Origin: Senegalimassilia anaerobia JC110 | GTDB taxonomy: Bacteria; Actinomycetota; Coriobacteriia; Coriobacteriales; Eggerthellaceae | Direction of reading: 5' to 3' | Length of the DNA: 64,000 nt | NCBI RefSeq assembly: GCF_000236865.1 | Contig: NZ_HE611014.1 | Coordinates: forward strand, 718,272-782,271 | Shown here: piece by piece, positions 24,546 through 35,364 of the stretch | How the letters are laid out: every line of letters begins with the position of its first letter | Numbering within the stretch: the first letter of the stretch is position 1 | Notes under the pieces: generated by a model | Told to the model about the DNA's origin: nothing | The model's database searches: none | The model's input: the letters and a program-made list of their open reading frames with translations, nothing else | Position numbers and translations under genes: made by a program

Positions 24546-25001
24546 ATGAAACAAGGAATCCATCCGGAGTACGTGGAGTGCACCGTCAAGTGCAGCTGCG
24601 GCAATACCTTCACCACCCGCTCGACGAAGTCCGAGCTGAAGGTCGACATCTGCAACGTGTGCCATCCGTTCTACACCGGCCAGCAGCGCTTCGTCGACAC
24701 CGGCGGACGCGTCCAGCGCTTCGCCGACAAGTTCGGTTCCGCTAAGGAGCAGGTGGCTGCTCGCGAGGCTGCCAAGAAGGCCGAGCGCGCCGCTAAGGCC
24801 GCTGAGATCGAGGCCGCCAAGAAGGCCGAGCGCGAGGCTAAGGCCGCCGCTAAGGCAAAGCGTGCCGAGGAGTTCGCCAAGAAGGCTGCTGCCGAGGCTG
24901 AGAAGGCTGCCGAGATCGAGGCTGCCACTGCTGCTGCCGAGGCCGTCGAGGCTCCCGCAGAGGCCGAGGTCGAGGCTGCTGCCGAGACCGCTGCCGAATA
25001 G
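24546..25001 (+). CDS. rpmE: 50S ribosomal protein L31 with a long charged tail
   Basis: The first 66 residues or so are an ordinary zinc-type L31 ([21 protein letters not shown]). The cysteine ligands are C16, C18, C36 and C39, and [20 protein letters not shown] follows. The protein then continues for about 85 residues made almost only of Ala, Lys, Glu and Arg, ending in an acidic Glu/Ala part. That makes a total of 151 residues, about twice the family norm. The tail looks like a long single helix that would reach out from the ribosome. AAAAGGAG lies before the ATG. The reading frame is uninterrupted, so it is not a frameshift product. Confidence 0.9.
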   Translation: MKQGIHPEYVECTVKCSCGNTFTTRSTKSELKVDICNVCHPFYTGQQRFVDTGGRVQRFADKFGSAKEQVAAREAAKKAERAAKAAEIEAAKKAEREAKAAAKAKRAEEFAKKAAAEAEKAAEIEAATAAAEAVEAPAEAEVEAAAETAAE

Positions 25002-25043
25002 CACCACAGCATCAAGCACAATAAGCACTGCACAAAAAGCAAC

Positions 25044-25071
25044 AGGAAGGCCCGCGAAAGCGGGCTTTCCT
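25044..25071 (+). terminator. Terminator after the L31 gene
   Basis: AGGAAGGCCCGC pairs with GCGGGCTTTCCT around GAAA, 43 bases after the stop. Confidence 0.8.
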
Positions 25072-25343
25072 GCGTTTTGGGGGCATTGCGCGTATGCAGC
25101 ATGTCGGTAACGCTTTGCTTTTGCTCCGCAATCGAGGTGTTGAGCGGCGTATAGTCGAAGGTGTAGAGGGGTGAAGAGCGCTGTGCGGCGTGCAGTCGAA
25201 GGCGCTGCCGGGGTCGTGCTGCATCAGATCGCTTTACGTTTCCGGTTGCTTTCGGCTCCTTGCTTTTTGCTGCATCGTTTTTGGGTGCTTCAGCCTTCCG
25301 ATTGTCATCATCCCACCCTTCCCGTTATCGGTTCAGGAGTGAT

Positions 25344-25372
25344 ATGATAATACTATTAGGAAGTATTATCAT
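25344..25372. promoter_or_regulatory. AT-rich operator upstream of the Hrb-like gene
   Basis: A perfect inverted repeat, ATGATAATACT (25344-25354) and AGTATTATCAT (25362-25372), flanks seven bases. The core TACT-N7-AGTA resembles sites of redox-sensing HxlR-type regulators, and the outer part looks somewhat like Fur/PerR boxes. It is 41 bases before the gene's start and stands out in otherwise GC-rich sequence. Confidence 0.55.
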
Positions 25373-25412
25373 TTATTGTGAAAACAAGCAAAGCTGGACT
25401 AAGGAGGCTCCT

Positions 25413-26090
25413 ATGTTCGATAAGCAGGCGTTCCATTCGCTTAGCTATGGCATGTATGTCATCGGCGCGCGTTGCGATGGCAGGGATTACGGTTGCGTAG
25501 CAAACACGTTTGCCCAGGTCACTTCATCTCCCTTGCAGGTGAGCGTGGCGCTGAACAAGGAGAACGCCACCACGGCCGCCGTGCGTCAAGCCGGTCGCTT
25601 CACGGCATCTTGCTTGTCCGAACAGGCCGACATGCAGCTCATCGGCACGTTCGGGTTCCACACCTCCACTGAACTCGATAAGTTCGCGCAGCATGCAAGT
25701 GCGCGCGATGAGGCCGGTATGCCCTATGTGGCGGAGCAATGCTGCGCGTGGTTTTCTGCGAAGGTGGTCTCCGAACTTGACCTGGGCACGCACGTGCTGT
25801 TCGTGGGGGAGGTGCAGGAGTGCGCCAAGGTTGCCGACGCGGCCGCTCCTATGACGTATGCGTTCTATCATCAGGTTAAGGGCGGCAAGACGCCTCCGAA
25901 GGCGTCTAGCTATCTGGGTGAAGAGCAGCCCGCCGTCGCGTCGGTACAGTCGAACGGCGACGAACAGCCCAAAGTTGCCTGGCGTTGCACCATTTGCGGG
26001 CATATGGAGTATGTCGACGAGCTGCCCGATGATTTCGTCTGCCCGGTGTGCGGCGTTGGCAAGGAGTTCTTCGAGCGAGTTGAACTGTAA
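25413..26090 (+). CDS. Flavin reductase-rubredoxin fusion (Hrb-like, high-molecular-weight rubredoxin)
   Basis: A 225-residue protein joining two electron carriers. Residues 1-160 or so form a flavin-reductase-like FMN-binding domain (FHSLSYGMYVIGARCDG, then GCVANTFAQVTSSPLQVSVALNK). Residues from about 188 form a rubredoxin with iron ligands C192, C195, C210 and C213 (CTICG, CPVCG). In Moorella this layout is Hrb, which passes electrons from NAD(P)H to a flavodiiron protein that removes oxygen or nitric oxide. No flavodiiron gene is seen here. The ATG at 25413 has AAGGAGG before it. Confidence 0.85.
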   Translation: MFDKQAFHSLSYGMYVIGARCDGRDYGCVANTFAQVTSSPLQVSVALNKENATTAAVRQAGRFTASCLSEQADMQLIGTFGFHTSTELDKFAQHASARDEAGMPYVAEQCCAWFSAKVVSELDLGTHVLFVGEVQECAKVADAAAPMTYAFYHQVKGGKTPPKASSYLGEEQPAVASVQSNGDEQPKVAWRCTICGHMEYVDELPDDFVCPVCGVGKEFFERVEL

Positions 26091-26214
26091 GGTTTCATGC
26101 GGGTTTTGCTGCTCTCGGCGGTTGGGGTGGGCGGCTTGCGCGGCACAACGCCTCGAGCTGTTTCCTGCTTATCAACCAGCTTTCTTGCTAGAAGCGTTCC
26201 GACGGCATATCGCG

Positions 26215-26253
26215 AAAGGGCGTGCAAGCTGTTCTAAGGCTTGCACGCCCTTT
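26215..26253. terminator. Bidirectional terminator between the Hrb-like and NAD kinase genes
   Basis: AAAGGGCGTGCAAGC (26215-26229) is repeated inverted at 26239-26253 around nine bases. The two genes converge here and the A and T flanks serve both strands. Confidence 0.85.
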
Positions 26254-26276
26254 GTCGTTTCAGCGAGGGACGTTTT

Positions 26277-27164
26277 CTAGAAGAACACCTTCGCTGCATG
26301 GTTGTAAAAGCCTTCGTCCTTGTAACGCAGAAGGGTGGTGGGCACGTCGCCGCGGCGAACATACAGGCGGCGCAAAGGTCGGTCGAGCTCAACCAGCTCG
26401 CCGTCTATGAACAGGGTGGCATCGCGATCATCCTGGTTTTCGGACAGGTCCATCTCAACCACGTCGGACGGTGCGGTGACCACGGCGCGGGAATGCAGCG
26501 TGTGCGGCGCGATGGGCACGGCCACCAGACCCGTGAAGCCCGGCGCCACCAGCGGTCCGCCTGCTGATAGCGCATAGGCAGTGGAGCCTGTGGCGCTTGC
26601 AACCACCAAGCCGTCGCCGCGCATGTTCGCCAGGTGCGATCCCGAAACGCCCAGCCCGAAGTCGATGATGCGGCCGTTGGCGCCGCGGGTGACGGCTACC
26701 TCGTTCAACGCGAAGAATTCGCGCGGTTCGTCCGGCTCGGCGCCGGCGCCATCATCGGCATAGGGGTCGGCTTCGCCTTCGCACACCACCCGTATGTCCA
26801 GGTTCGTGCGCACCTCATGGGCCGCATCGCCGGAAAGCGCTGCAACCAGCGGTTCCATGACCCCCGCTTCGTTCGGGTTCGCCAAAAAGCCCAGCCGGCC
26901 GTAATTGATGCCGAGGATCGGCGTACCATGGAAGCCCACCTGACGTGCCGTGCGCAGGATGGTGCCGTCCCCGCCCAGGGCCACCGCCATGTCCACGCCA
27001 TGATCGAACAGCTCGGAAAGCTCGGGAGCCGCCAGGGGGGAGGCAAGCTTCGAGGAGTCCACCACGGTGTAGTCGATTCCCTGTGTGGCCAGGTACGTTA
27101 CCAGCAGCAACGATGCATCGATCGCCTGCGAGTTGGAATTATTACGCACGATGAGGATGTGCAT
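26277..27164 (-). CDS. nadK: NAD kinase
   Basis: A 295-residue kinase making NADP from NAD. The defining GGDGT motif is at residues 64-68, followed by GINYGRLGFLANP, the FALNEVAV region with the NE pair, and SGSHLANMRGDGLVVASATGSTAY. I chose ATG 27164, which gives the family N-terminus (HILIVRNNSNSQAI) and has AGAGG seven bases upstream. An open frame continues to 27371 but overlaps the promoter side of the divergent murJ. In many Actinobacteria nadK precedes recN; here it stands alone. Confidence 0.95.
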   Translation of the reverse strand: MHILIVRNNSNSQAIDASLLLVTYLATQGIDYTVVDSSKLASPLAAPELSELFDHGVDMAVALGGDGTILRTARQVGFHGTPILGINYGRLGFLANPNEAGVMEPLVAALSGDAAHEVRTNLDIRVVCEGEADPYADDGAGAEPDEPREFFALNEVAVTRGANGRIIDFGLGVSGSHLANMRGDGLVVASATGSTAYALSAGGPLVAPGFTGLVAVPIAPHTLHSRAVVTAPSDVVEMDLSENQDDRDATLFIDGELVELDRPLRRLYVRRGDVPTTLLRYKDEGFYNHAAKVFF

Positions 27165-27227
27165 GCGGAGCCTCTTTCCGTGTTTGCTATGATGAGCAAT
27201 CATACCATCACGAGAAAGCGCATTTTC

Positions 27228-28964
27228 ATGTCCGACAAGCTCGCACGAGCTCGACACACACGCTCTGCCGATCTCGCGGCCTCGGCCGCTTCCCCGCAAA
27301 CCCAACAAACCCTGCATGAGACGGGATCCTCGTCCGGCGAACCTCGTCCCTCTCAGGGCGGTGCCGACCAAGGGTCCACCGCTGCCATCGGCGGTTCTGC
27401 GGCCCTCATCAGCATCTGCACCATCATCTCCCGCATCACCGGTTTCGCTCGCACCTGGGCTATGGCCTTCGCGCTCGGTTCCACGCTGTTGTCAAGCTCC
27501 TATCAGGTGGCGAACAATCTTCCCAACCAGCTCTACGAGCTGGTCTGCGGCGGCATGATCGTCACCGCGTTTTTGCCCGTGTACGTTTCGGTGAAGAAGA
27601 AGCTGGGGCAGCGTGCCGGCAACGAATACGCTTCGAATCTGCTTACGCTCGTGGTGCTGCTGCTTGGAGCGGTTTCGCTTCTGTGCATGCTGTTCCCCTC
27701 GGCGGTCATCTACACGCAAAGCTTCTACTCCGATCAGTCGCAGATGGCCACCTCGGTGTTCTTCTTCCAGTTCTTCGCCATACAGATCGTGTTCTATGGA
27801 TGCTCGGCTATTGTGTCGGGCCTGCTCAACGCAAGCCGCGACTACCTGTGGTCATCCATAGCTCCGGTGGCGAACAACCTGATCGTCATCGTCACGTTCT
27901 TGGCCTATTCATTTGTGGCTCCGTACGATCAGCAGTTGGCGCTGTATATCATCGCCATCGGCAACCCTGCCGGTGTGTTCATTCAGATGGCTATTCAGCT
28001 GCCCGCGCTCAAACGCAACGGCATCCGCATCCGCCCGCGCGTGAACCTGCGCGACCCTTCTCTTCGCGAAACGTTGGGAATCGGCGTTCCTGCGGTTCTC
28101 GTCATGCTGTGCTCCTTCGCCATCGTGTCGGTGCAAAACGCCGCTTCTTACAACTTCGCTGACAACGGTCCTTCCATCCTGGCATACGCGCGTCTGTGGT
28201 TCACGCTGCCGTATTCGTTCTTGGCCGTGCCCATCACCACCGCCATGTTCACCGAGCTTTCCGATATGCAGGCGGAAGGGAACATGGAAGGCGTGAAACG
28301 CGGCATCGTGTCGGGCACCAATCAGATCCTGTTCTTCATGATCCCGTTCGCTATGTACCTGGCCGTGTTCAGCATGCCGCTGGTCACCCTGTATCATGCC
28401 GGCGCCTTCACCATGGAGAACGTGTCCGCTATCGCCACGTATCTGGCAGTGTGGGCCGTTGCCTTGCCTCTGTACGGCGTGAACACGTACTTGCAGAAGA
28501 CGTTCTCCAGCCTTCGTCGTATGGGCGTGTTCGCTGGCTTCAATTTCATTGCGGGCGCCGTCCAGATCGGCCTGACCATGTTTGCCGCAAGCCACTCCGA
28601 TGTCATGCCTATCAGTTCCATCGCCGTTGCCGAGGCGCTGTTCTACTTGGTGCTGGACGTGTGTCTGTTCGGATATCTGCGACGAATCCTGGGCCCATTC
28701 GGTCTGCGCTCTGTAGCGCGCGCCTTGGCTACGGCCGTGTTGCTCGGCGGTGCCGGTGCCGCTGCCGGCGGTGCTGTGATGTGGTTGCTGCAGACGCTGG
28801 TTTCCCCGCTGTCTGGTTCTATCGTGCAGGCTCTAGTGTATGTCATGGCGGGTGGGCTGGTTGCCTTGGCCGTCACGTTTGTACCGGCTTGCAAGCTTAA
28901 CGTGCCCGAGGCCGCCTTCATCAACACCATCGTTCGCAAGATCGGCGGGAAGCTGGGCCGGTAG
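27228..28964 (+). CDS. murJ: Lipid II flippase MurJ (MviN)
   Basis: A 578-residue membrane protein with the 14-helix MurJ pattern that moves lipid II across the membrane. Family motifs are IISRITGFARTWAMAFALG (near residue 70), ANNLPNQLYELVCGGMIVTAFLPV, and the end VPEAAFINTIVRKIGG. The first 60 residues are hydrophilic and rich in Ser, Gln and Pro, a cytoplasmic extension longer than in E. coli. The start is not certain: ATG 27228 gives MSDKL, and ATG 27192 is also in frame. Neither has a strong site. It is divergent from nadK. Confidence 0.92.
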   Translation: MSDKLARARHTRSADLAASAASPQTQQTLHETGSSSGEPRPSQGGADQGSTAAIGGSAALISICTIISRITGFARTWAMAFALGSTLLSSSYQVANNLPNQLYELVCGGMIVTAFLPVYVSVKKKLGQRAGNEYASNLLTLVVLLLGAVSLLCMLFPSAVIYTQSFYSDQSQMATSVFFFQFFAIQIVFYGCSAIVSGLLNASRDYLWSSIAPVANNLIVIVTFLAYSFVAPYDQQLALYIIAIGNPAGVFIQMAIQLPALKRNGIRIRPRVNLRDPSLRETLGIGVPAVLVMLCSFAIVSVQNAASYNFADNGPSILAYARLWFTLPYSFLAVPITTAMFTELSDMQAEGNMEGVKRGIVSGTNQILFFMIPFAMYLAVFSMPLVTLYHAGAFTMENVSAIATYLAVWAVALPLYGVNTYLQKTFSSLRRMGVFAGFNFIAGAVQIGLTMFAASHSDVMPISSIAVAEALFYLVLDVCLFGYLRRILGPFGLRSVARALATAVLLGGAGAAAGGAVMWLLQTLVSPLSGSIVQALVYVMAGGLVALAVTFVPACKLNVPEAAFINTIVRKIGGKLGR

Positions 28965-29027
28965 CCGTTCCGCCTTCGGTAGGGTGGTATTGCTTTGCTT
29001 GCTGCTTTTTGAATCCTATTGAGCCTT

Positions 29028-29068
29028 AACGTGCCTTGCGCTCTTCAAGAGCGCAAGGCACGTTTGCG
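29028..29068 (+). terminator. Very strong terminator after murJ
   Basis: An 18-bp perfect inverted repeat, 29028-29045 with 29047-29064, has only one base at the centre. Confidence 0.85.
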
Positions 29069-29660
29069 TTTGGGCTCTTGGAATTGCTTGCCCCTGCTTT
29101 CTGTAACCGGCTTGATGCGCGTTGTGGGTTGTTGCTAAGCCTTTGCAGGCGTATATGTGCACGGCTTTTGCTGTGCGCTACATGCGTTGCCAGGCTCTCT
29201 TCGAGGGAATTCATCTAACGGTTGTGTCATGCGCCCTCTACTCCGATTCCTGGTTTATTGCCCGTTCGGATTTCACCGCTGCACTCGTTTGGCGTTGCAT
29301 GTCTAGCATGCTGGTCATTTTTGCAGCCAAATAAACATATCCTCATCTTATCGTGTGTGCTAGTGTCTGCACGCTTTTTTGGTTGTTGGTCATTGACACC
29401 GTGATTTCCTTTCGTTCACCTGCTTGCCTCTAGAACCCTCTAGGAACCGCAGTAAAGGTATTTCTAGGCCAAACTAGCCATCAATCTGCGTAAATAGGAA
29501 AGACCGATGTAAACATATGCCCAACAGGAAGTACCGATATACACCAGGTAAAGTGCACCTTTTGCATGCAGGTCGCCTGAATCGCTAGCATCGTATGCAG
29601 CGCCGCAAAAGCCCTCAAATTCGCCCTGGTTCGGAAACTGCTCATCGCGCGCGAACGCTT
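29069..29660. other. Gene-free stretch between murJ and the DUF1846 gene
   Basis: About 590 bases of lower GC with no credible gene on either strand. A near-tandem repeat (CTCTAGAACC, CTCTAGGAACC) lies near 29430. A minus-strand frame from about 29724 to 29464 has no ribosome-binding site and runs through a terminator, so I do not call it. Confidence 0.6.
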
Positions 29661-29663
29661 GCC

Positions 29664-29700
29664 CAAACAAAAACGCCCCGCGAGCAACCTCGCGGGGCGT
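29664..29700 (-). terminator. Terminator of the DUF1846 gene
   Basis: On the minus strand ACGCCCCGCGAG (29689-29700) pairs with CTCGCGGGGCGT (29673-29684) and is followed by TTTTTGTTTG. It lies 44 bases beyond the gene's stop. Confidence 0.9.
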
Positions 29701-29743
29701 GGGTACCTTGGCGACGAGCGCCAAGCAAATATGTGGTTGGCTC

Positions 29744-31225
29744 CTACTTGTGGAAGTACCTGCGCTGCTCGTATTTCGGCTCGCAGCAGATGTTGATGCC
29801 GAGCGTGCGGTAGAGCTTCTCGTCGGTGGGGCTCAAGATCACGCTGAAGAACGCATCGCAGCCGCGCAGCTGGTCGGCTGCATCCACCAGCTGCTTGGCA
29901 ACCGGATCGGTAGCGCTGGACACGGAAAGCGCCAGCAGCGTCTCGTCGGAATGCAGGCGCGGGTTCTTCGCGTGCAGCGTGGACGTCTTGAGGTCGCAGA
30001 TGGGCTCGATAACCTCGTCGGAGATGACGAACAGGTCCTCGTCGACGCCCGCCACGCCCTTGAGCGCGTTCATGAGCAGCGAGGAGGCAGCGCCCAGCAG
30101 GTCCGATGTTTTGCCGGTGACCACGCGGCCATCGGGCAGCACCATGGCGCCAGCCGGAGCGCCGGTCGCCTCGGCCTTGAGCAGGGCGGCCGAGCGTGCG
30201 GGCGAGAAGTTCGTGTCCACGCCCACCTGGTTCATTAAAAGCTCCAGGTGCTCCACGTACTCGTGATGCAAACCGGTGCGGCGCTCGTCCACCGCGGCTT
30301 GGAAGTAGCGGCGTACGATCTCCATCTTCGCGGCCTCGCGACATGCCTCGTCGTCGACGATGGCCATGCCCGCCATGTTCACGCCCATGTCGGTGGGGGA
30401 CTGGTAGGGGCTGGTGCCCAGGATACGTTCCATCATGGCCTTGAGCACCGGGAAGATCTCAACGTCGCGGTTGTAGTTGACGGTGGTTTCCCCGTACGCC
30501 TCAAGATGGAAAGGATCGATGGTGTTTGCGTCGTCCAGGTCGACGGTTGCAGCCTCATACGCCACGTTCACCGGGTGCTTGAGCGGAAGGTTCCAAATGG
30601 GGAAGGTCTCGTACTTCGCGTAGCCCGCCTCGACGCCGCGCTCATGCTCATGGTAGAGCTGGGAGAGGCACGTGGCCATCTTGCCGGAACCCGGGCCGGG
30701 GGCGGTGACGACTACCAAGGGATGCGTGGTCTCCACGAACTCGTTTTTGCCGTAGCCTTCCGACGAGACGATGCGCGCCGTATCGTAGGGATACCCGGCG
30801 ATGGGGTAGTGCAGGTAGCTCTTGATGCCCAGGCTGTCCAGGCGATGACGGAATGCCAGCGCGTTGGGCTGGTTCTCGAAGCGGGTGATCACCACGCCGG
30901 CGGTGGCGAAACCCATGGAGCGGAAGATATCCAGCAGGCGCAGGACGTCTTCGTCATAGGTGATGCCCAAATCGCCGCGCACCTTGTTCTTCTCGATATC
31001 GTTAGCGTTGATGGCGATGATGATCTCAACGTCCTCGGCCATCTGCTGCAGCATACGGATCTTGCTGTCGGGCTGAAAGCCCGGCAGCACGCGCGAGGCA
31101 TGGTAGTCGTCGAACAGCTTGCCGCCGAACTCCAGATACAGCTTGCCGCCGAACTGGCCGATCCTCTCGCGGATATGCTCAGCCTGCAAAGCCAGGTATT
31201 TATCGTTGTCGAAACCGATGCGCAT
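29744..31225 (-). CDS. DUF1846 domain-containing protein
   Basis: A 493-residue cytoplasmic protein that matches the DUF1846 family from the start (RIGFDNDKYLALQAEHIRERI) to the end. It contains a phosphate-loop-like segment, APGPGSGKMATCLSQLYHE (near residue 173), which suggests nucleotide binding. It also has Asp/Asn-rich and EFVETTHPLVVV parts. The family is common in fermenting anaerobes and Gram-positive bacteria, and its activity is not established. It stands alone, with its own promoter and terminator. Confidence 0.85.
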   Translation of the reverse strand: MRIGFDNDKYLALQAEHIRERIGQFGGKLYLEFGGKLFDDYHASRVLPGFQPDSKIRMLQQMAEDVEIIIAINANDIEKNKVRGDLGITYDEDVLRLLDIFRSMGFATAGVVITRFENQPNALAFRHRLDSLGIKSYLHYPIAGYPYDTARIVSSEGYGKNEFVETTHPLVVVTAPGPGSGKMATCLSQLYHEHERGVEAGYAKYETFPIWNLPLKHPVNVAYEAATVDLDDANTIDPFHLEAYGETTVNYNRDVEIFPVLKAMMERILGTSPYQSPTDMGVNMAGMAIVDDEACREAAKMEIVRRYFQAAVDERRTGLHHEYVEHLELLMNQVGVDTNFSPARSAALLKAEATGAPAGAMVLPDGRVVTGKTSDLLGAASSLLMNALKGVAGVDEDLFVISDEVIEPICDLKTSTLHAKNPRLHSDETLLALSVSSATDPVAKQLVDAADQLRGCDAFFSVILSPTDEKLYRTLGINICCEPKYEQRRYFHK

Positions 31226-33253
<2,028 letters not shown>

Positions 33254-33311
33254 TCCGGCAGGTTCCGGGGTTCGGACTAAACCGGTTAAAGGTTTACATA
33301 ATGTTGTTGTT

Positions 33312-33345
33312 GCGAAAAGGCCGCCGTATCGGGCGGCCTTTTCGC
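33312..33345 (+). terminator. Terminator after pyrG
   Basis: GCGAAAAGGCCGCC (33312-33325) pairs with GGCGGCCTTTTCGC (33332-33345). Confidence 0.8.
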
Positions 33346-33389
33346 GTGGTGGGGTATATAAAGATGGACCGATAGGGAAGGAAGCGCTA

Positions 33390-34313
33390 GTGGACGAGAG
33401 CATCGATACCGACGATCTGATCGATTTGGCGGCGGAGTACATCGCCTATCTGCGCATCGAGCGCGGCAGTTCGCCGTGCACCATCGAGGCCTATGAGGCC
33501 GACCTGGAAACCTACCGGGATTTCCTGTCTTCGCAAGGCATCGAGAAGCTCTCGCAGGTGTCGCGCGAGTCCATCGTGGCGTACCAGGAGCATCTGTTCG
33601 CGCAGGGCTACGCCGCCTCGACAGTGTGCCGAAGAGCGTCGGTGGTGAAGGGTTTTCACCGGTTTTGCGTGGCCGAGGACTACACCGAAAGCAACCCTGC
33701 GGCAGGGCTGCCGCTGCCGAAAACCCCGGAGCGCCTGCCCGACGTTCTGTCCATCGACCAGGTGCAACGCTTATTCGAAGAGCTTGAGGGGCAGGAGGGC
33801 GGTCCCGCGGCAGCGCGCAATCGCGCCATGCTCGAGGTGCTCTACGGATGCGGTCTGCGCGTCAGCGAGCTGTGCGGCCTCGACCTGTCCGACGTGATGC
33901 TCGACCAAGGGTATCTGCTCGTGCTCGGCAAGGGCGGCAAGCAGCGCATCTCCCCGATATCGGGTGAGGCGGCAACCGCGTTGGCCGACTACCTGGAGAA
34001 CGCGCGCCCGCAGCTGTGCAAGCCTTACGCCAAACCCACCGATGCCGTGTTCTTGAACGCTCGCGGCGGCCGCCTGACGCGCCAAAGCGTGTTCAAAGTG
34101 GTGGCGCGCGCGGGCCTTGCCATCGGCGTGGACAACCTGCATCCGCACACGCTGCGCCATTCGTTCGCCACGCATATGCTGCAGGGCGGGGCGGACCTGC
34201 GCGTTATCCAGGACATCCTGGGGCATTCCGACATCTCCATCACGCAGGTATACACCCACGTCGATCGCAGCCACCTGCGCGAGGAATACCTGCACGCGCA
34301 CCCGCGCGCGTAA
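33390..34313 (+). CDS. Site-specific tyrosine recombinase of the XerC/XerD type
   Basis: A 307-residue recombinase with a SAM-like N-terminal DNA-binding domain (LAAEYIAYLRIERGSSPCTIEAYEADL) and a C-terminal catalytic domain. All active residues are in place: Arg157 (GCGLRVSEL), a Lys in LGKGGKQR, His253 and Arg256 (HTLRHSF), His279 (LGHSD) and the nucleophile Tyr288 (VYTH). The length and lack of a phage neighbourhood suggest a housekeeping enzyme that resolves chromosome dimers at dif. XerC and XerD cannot be told apart here, and no dif site was found in the window. The start is GTG 33390 with GGAAGG upstream. Confidence 0.9.
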   Translation: MDESIDTDDLIDLAAEYIAYLRIERGSSPCTIEAYEADLETYRDFLSSQGIEKLSQVSRESIVAYQEHLFAQGYAASTVCRRASVVKGFHRFCVAEDYTESNPAAGLPLPKTPERLPDVLSIDQVQRLFEELEGQEGGPAAARNRAMLEVLYGCGLRVSELCGLDLSDVMLDQGYLLVLGKGGKQRISPISGEAATALADYLENARPQLCKPYAKPTDAVFLNARGGRLTRQSVFKVVARAGLAIGVDNLHPHTLRHSFATHMLQGGADLRVIQDILGHSDISITQVYTHVDRSHLREEYLHAHPRA

Positions 34314-34599
34314 GCTTCAAAAGCGAAGACGTACGAGCCGGACAGCTGTGGGCACCGCGGATATTCGGCTCCGAAGATGCGGCTGAGCGGTTCTCAACGA
34401 AGCAATTGCCCGTTTTGCATATGCTACGTGATTCGACCATTCATGGGCATCGCCTCTGACGCCATCTTTTGCGCCGCAACCGTATTCAACCGGTCCCGCT
34501 GTCGGTTAAAGACGGTGACCGGTATCGTCTCTTGCAATGCGCGGGCGGGTAACGGGCAACGCCTCCCGCAACGCGGCGGCAGCCGTCGCGCCAACGCCT

Positions 34600-34673
34600 C
34601 CCACTCCGCCCCACTCATCCCACATCGCCCCACGCCATCGAATCCGCACAAATGCAATCCCACTTCATCCCAC
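34600..34673 (-). promoter_or_regulatory. Upstream array of CCCAC boxes (candidate MraZ sites)
   Basis: CCCAC begins at 34600, 34610, 34619 and 34629, and again at 34659 and 34669, so the spacing is 9-10 bases. MraZ of E. coli and Mycoplasma binds repeats of GTGGG/TGGG with 10-base period, which this matches on the minus strand. Confidence 0.55.
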
Positions 34674-34832
34674 CCCATTTTCGCCCTGACGCAAATCTAT
34701 ATATTGTGGTTGGCGAGGCACCTTGCGCACCATATGGAAACCACCCCCGAAAACACCTGTTTTACGAATGAATCAGGCAGGTTACAAGGGGTCAACGCCT
34801 GTGCAAAACCGCCCAAAACGTGCCGCAAGATG

Positions 34833-34861
34833 TTGCGAAGTGGGATGAAGTGGGGTAGAAT
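34833..34861 (+). promoter_or_regulatory. mraZ promoter with two MraZ boxes in the spacer
   Basis: TTGCGA (34833-34838) and TAGAAT (34856-34861) are 17 bases apart. The spacer holds two GTGGG boxes ten bases apart (34840-34844, 34850-34854). MraZ bound there would block RNA polymerase, so this is likely its autoregulatory site. Confidence 0.75.
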
Positions 34862-34905
34862 CCCAAACACCGAACGGAACAAACGGAAAGCAGCGGAAGG
34901 AAGGC

Positions 34906-35355
34906 ATGGCAGAAGGCGTCGACAAGCCGATCGACATGAACGGCTCCTACCGACACAAGGTAGACGCCAAGGGCCGTATGTCCCTGCCCGCCGCGTTTCG
35001 CAAAGTCCTTTCGGAAGATCTGGTGGTAACCCTCAGCCCCGATGACGAGTGCCTGTACGCATTCGAGCCTCAGGCGTTCGAGGACTGGATCGTGTCGCTG
35101 TTCGAAAGCAAGTTCGGCGGCTACGACCCCACGTCCAAGGCCCACGTCGGCTTGCGTCGCAAGCTGAAGAGCCGCGCCAACAACGTCAGCGTCGACAACG
35201 CCGGGCGCATCGGCATCCCCGCCGAGCTGCGTCAGAAGGCCGGCATCGACAAGGACGTCGTCGCACTAGGCAACACGGGCTACTTCGAGATCTGGGACGC
35301 AAAGCGCTTCGATGAGCAGGATGACGACATCGACTTGAGCGTGTTGTTCAGCTAA
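34906..35355 (+). CDS. mraZ: MraZ, transcriptional regulator of the dcw cluster
   Basis: A 149-residue protein with two AbrB-like DNA-binding halves (NGSYRHKVDAKGRMSLPAAFRK, near residues 12-33, and VSVDNAGRIGIPAELRQKAGI). It is the conserved first gene of dcw clusters and in known cases binds GTGGG repeats in its own promoter. Such boxes occur in the spacer of the promoter just upstream, so autoregulation is likely. GGAAGG lies before the ATG. A short acidic end (EQDDDIDLSVLFS) is extra compared with E. coli. It ends ten bases before rsmH. Confidence 0.95.
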   Translation: MAEGVDKPIDMNGSYRHKVDAKGRMSLPAAFRKVLSEDLVVTLSPDDECLYAFEPQAFEDWIVSLFESKFGGYDPTSKAHVGLRRKLKSRANNVSVDNAGRIGIPAELRQKAGIDKDVVALGNTGYFEIWDAKRFDEQDDDIDLSVLFS

Positions 35356-35364
35356 TCGGAAGGC

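Larger units (their letters stand above)
34314..34905. other. Regulatory region upstream of the dcw cluster
   Basis: About 590 bases with no credible gene. It contains two arrays of CCCAC boxes (34600-34633, 34659-34673) and a promoter with GTGGG boxes in its spacer (34833-34861), all upstream of mraZ. Confidence 0.7.

Noticed and set aside
33390..34313. XerC/D-like recombinase as a prophage or integron integrase
   Set aside because: No phage genes, attachment repeats or cassettes are nearby, and length and motifs fit the housekeeping form.
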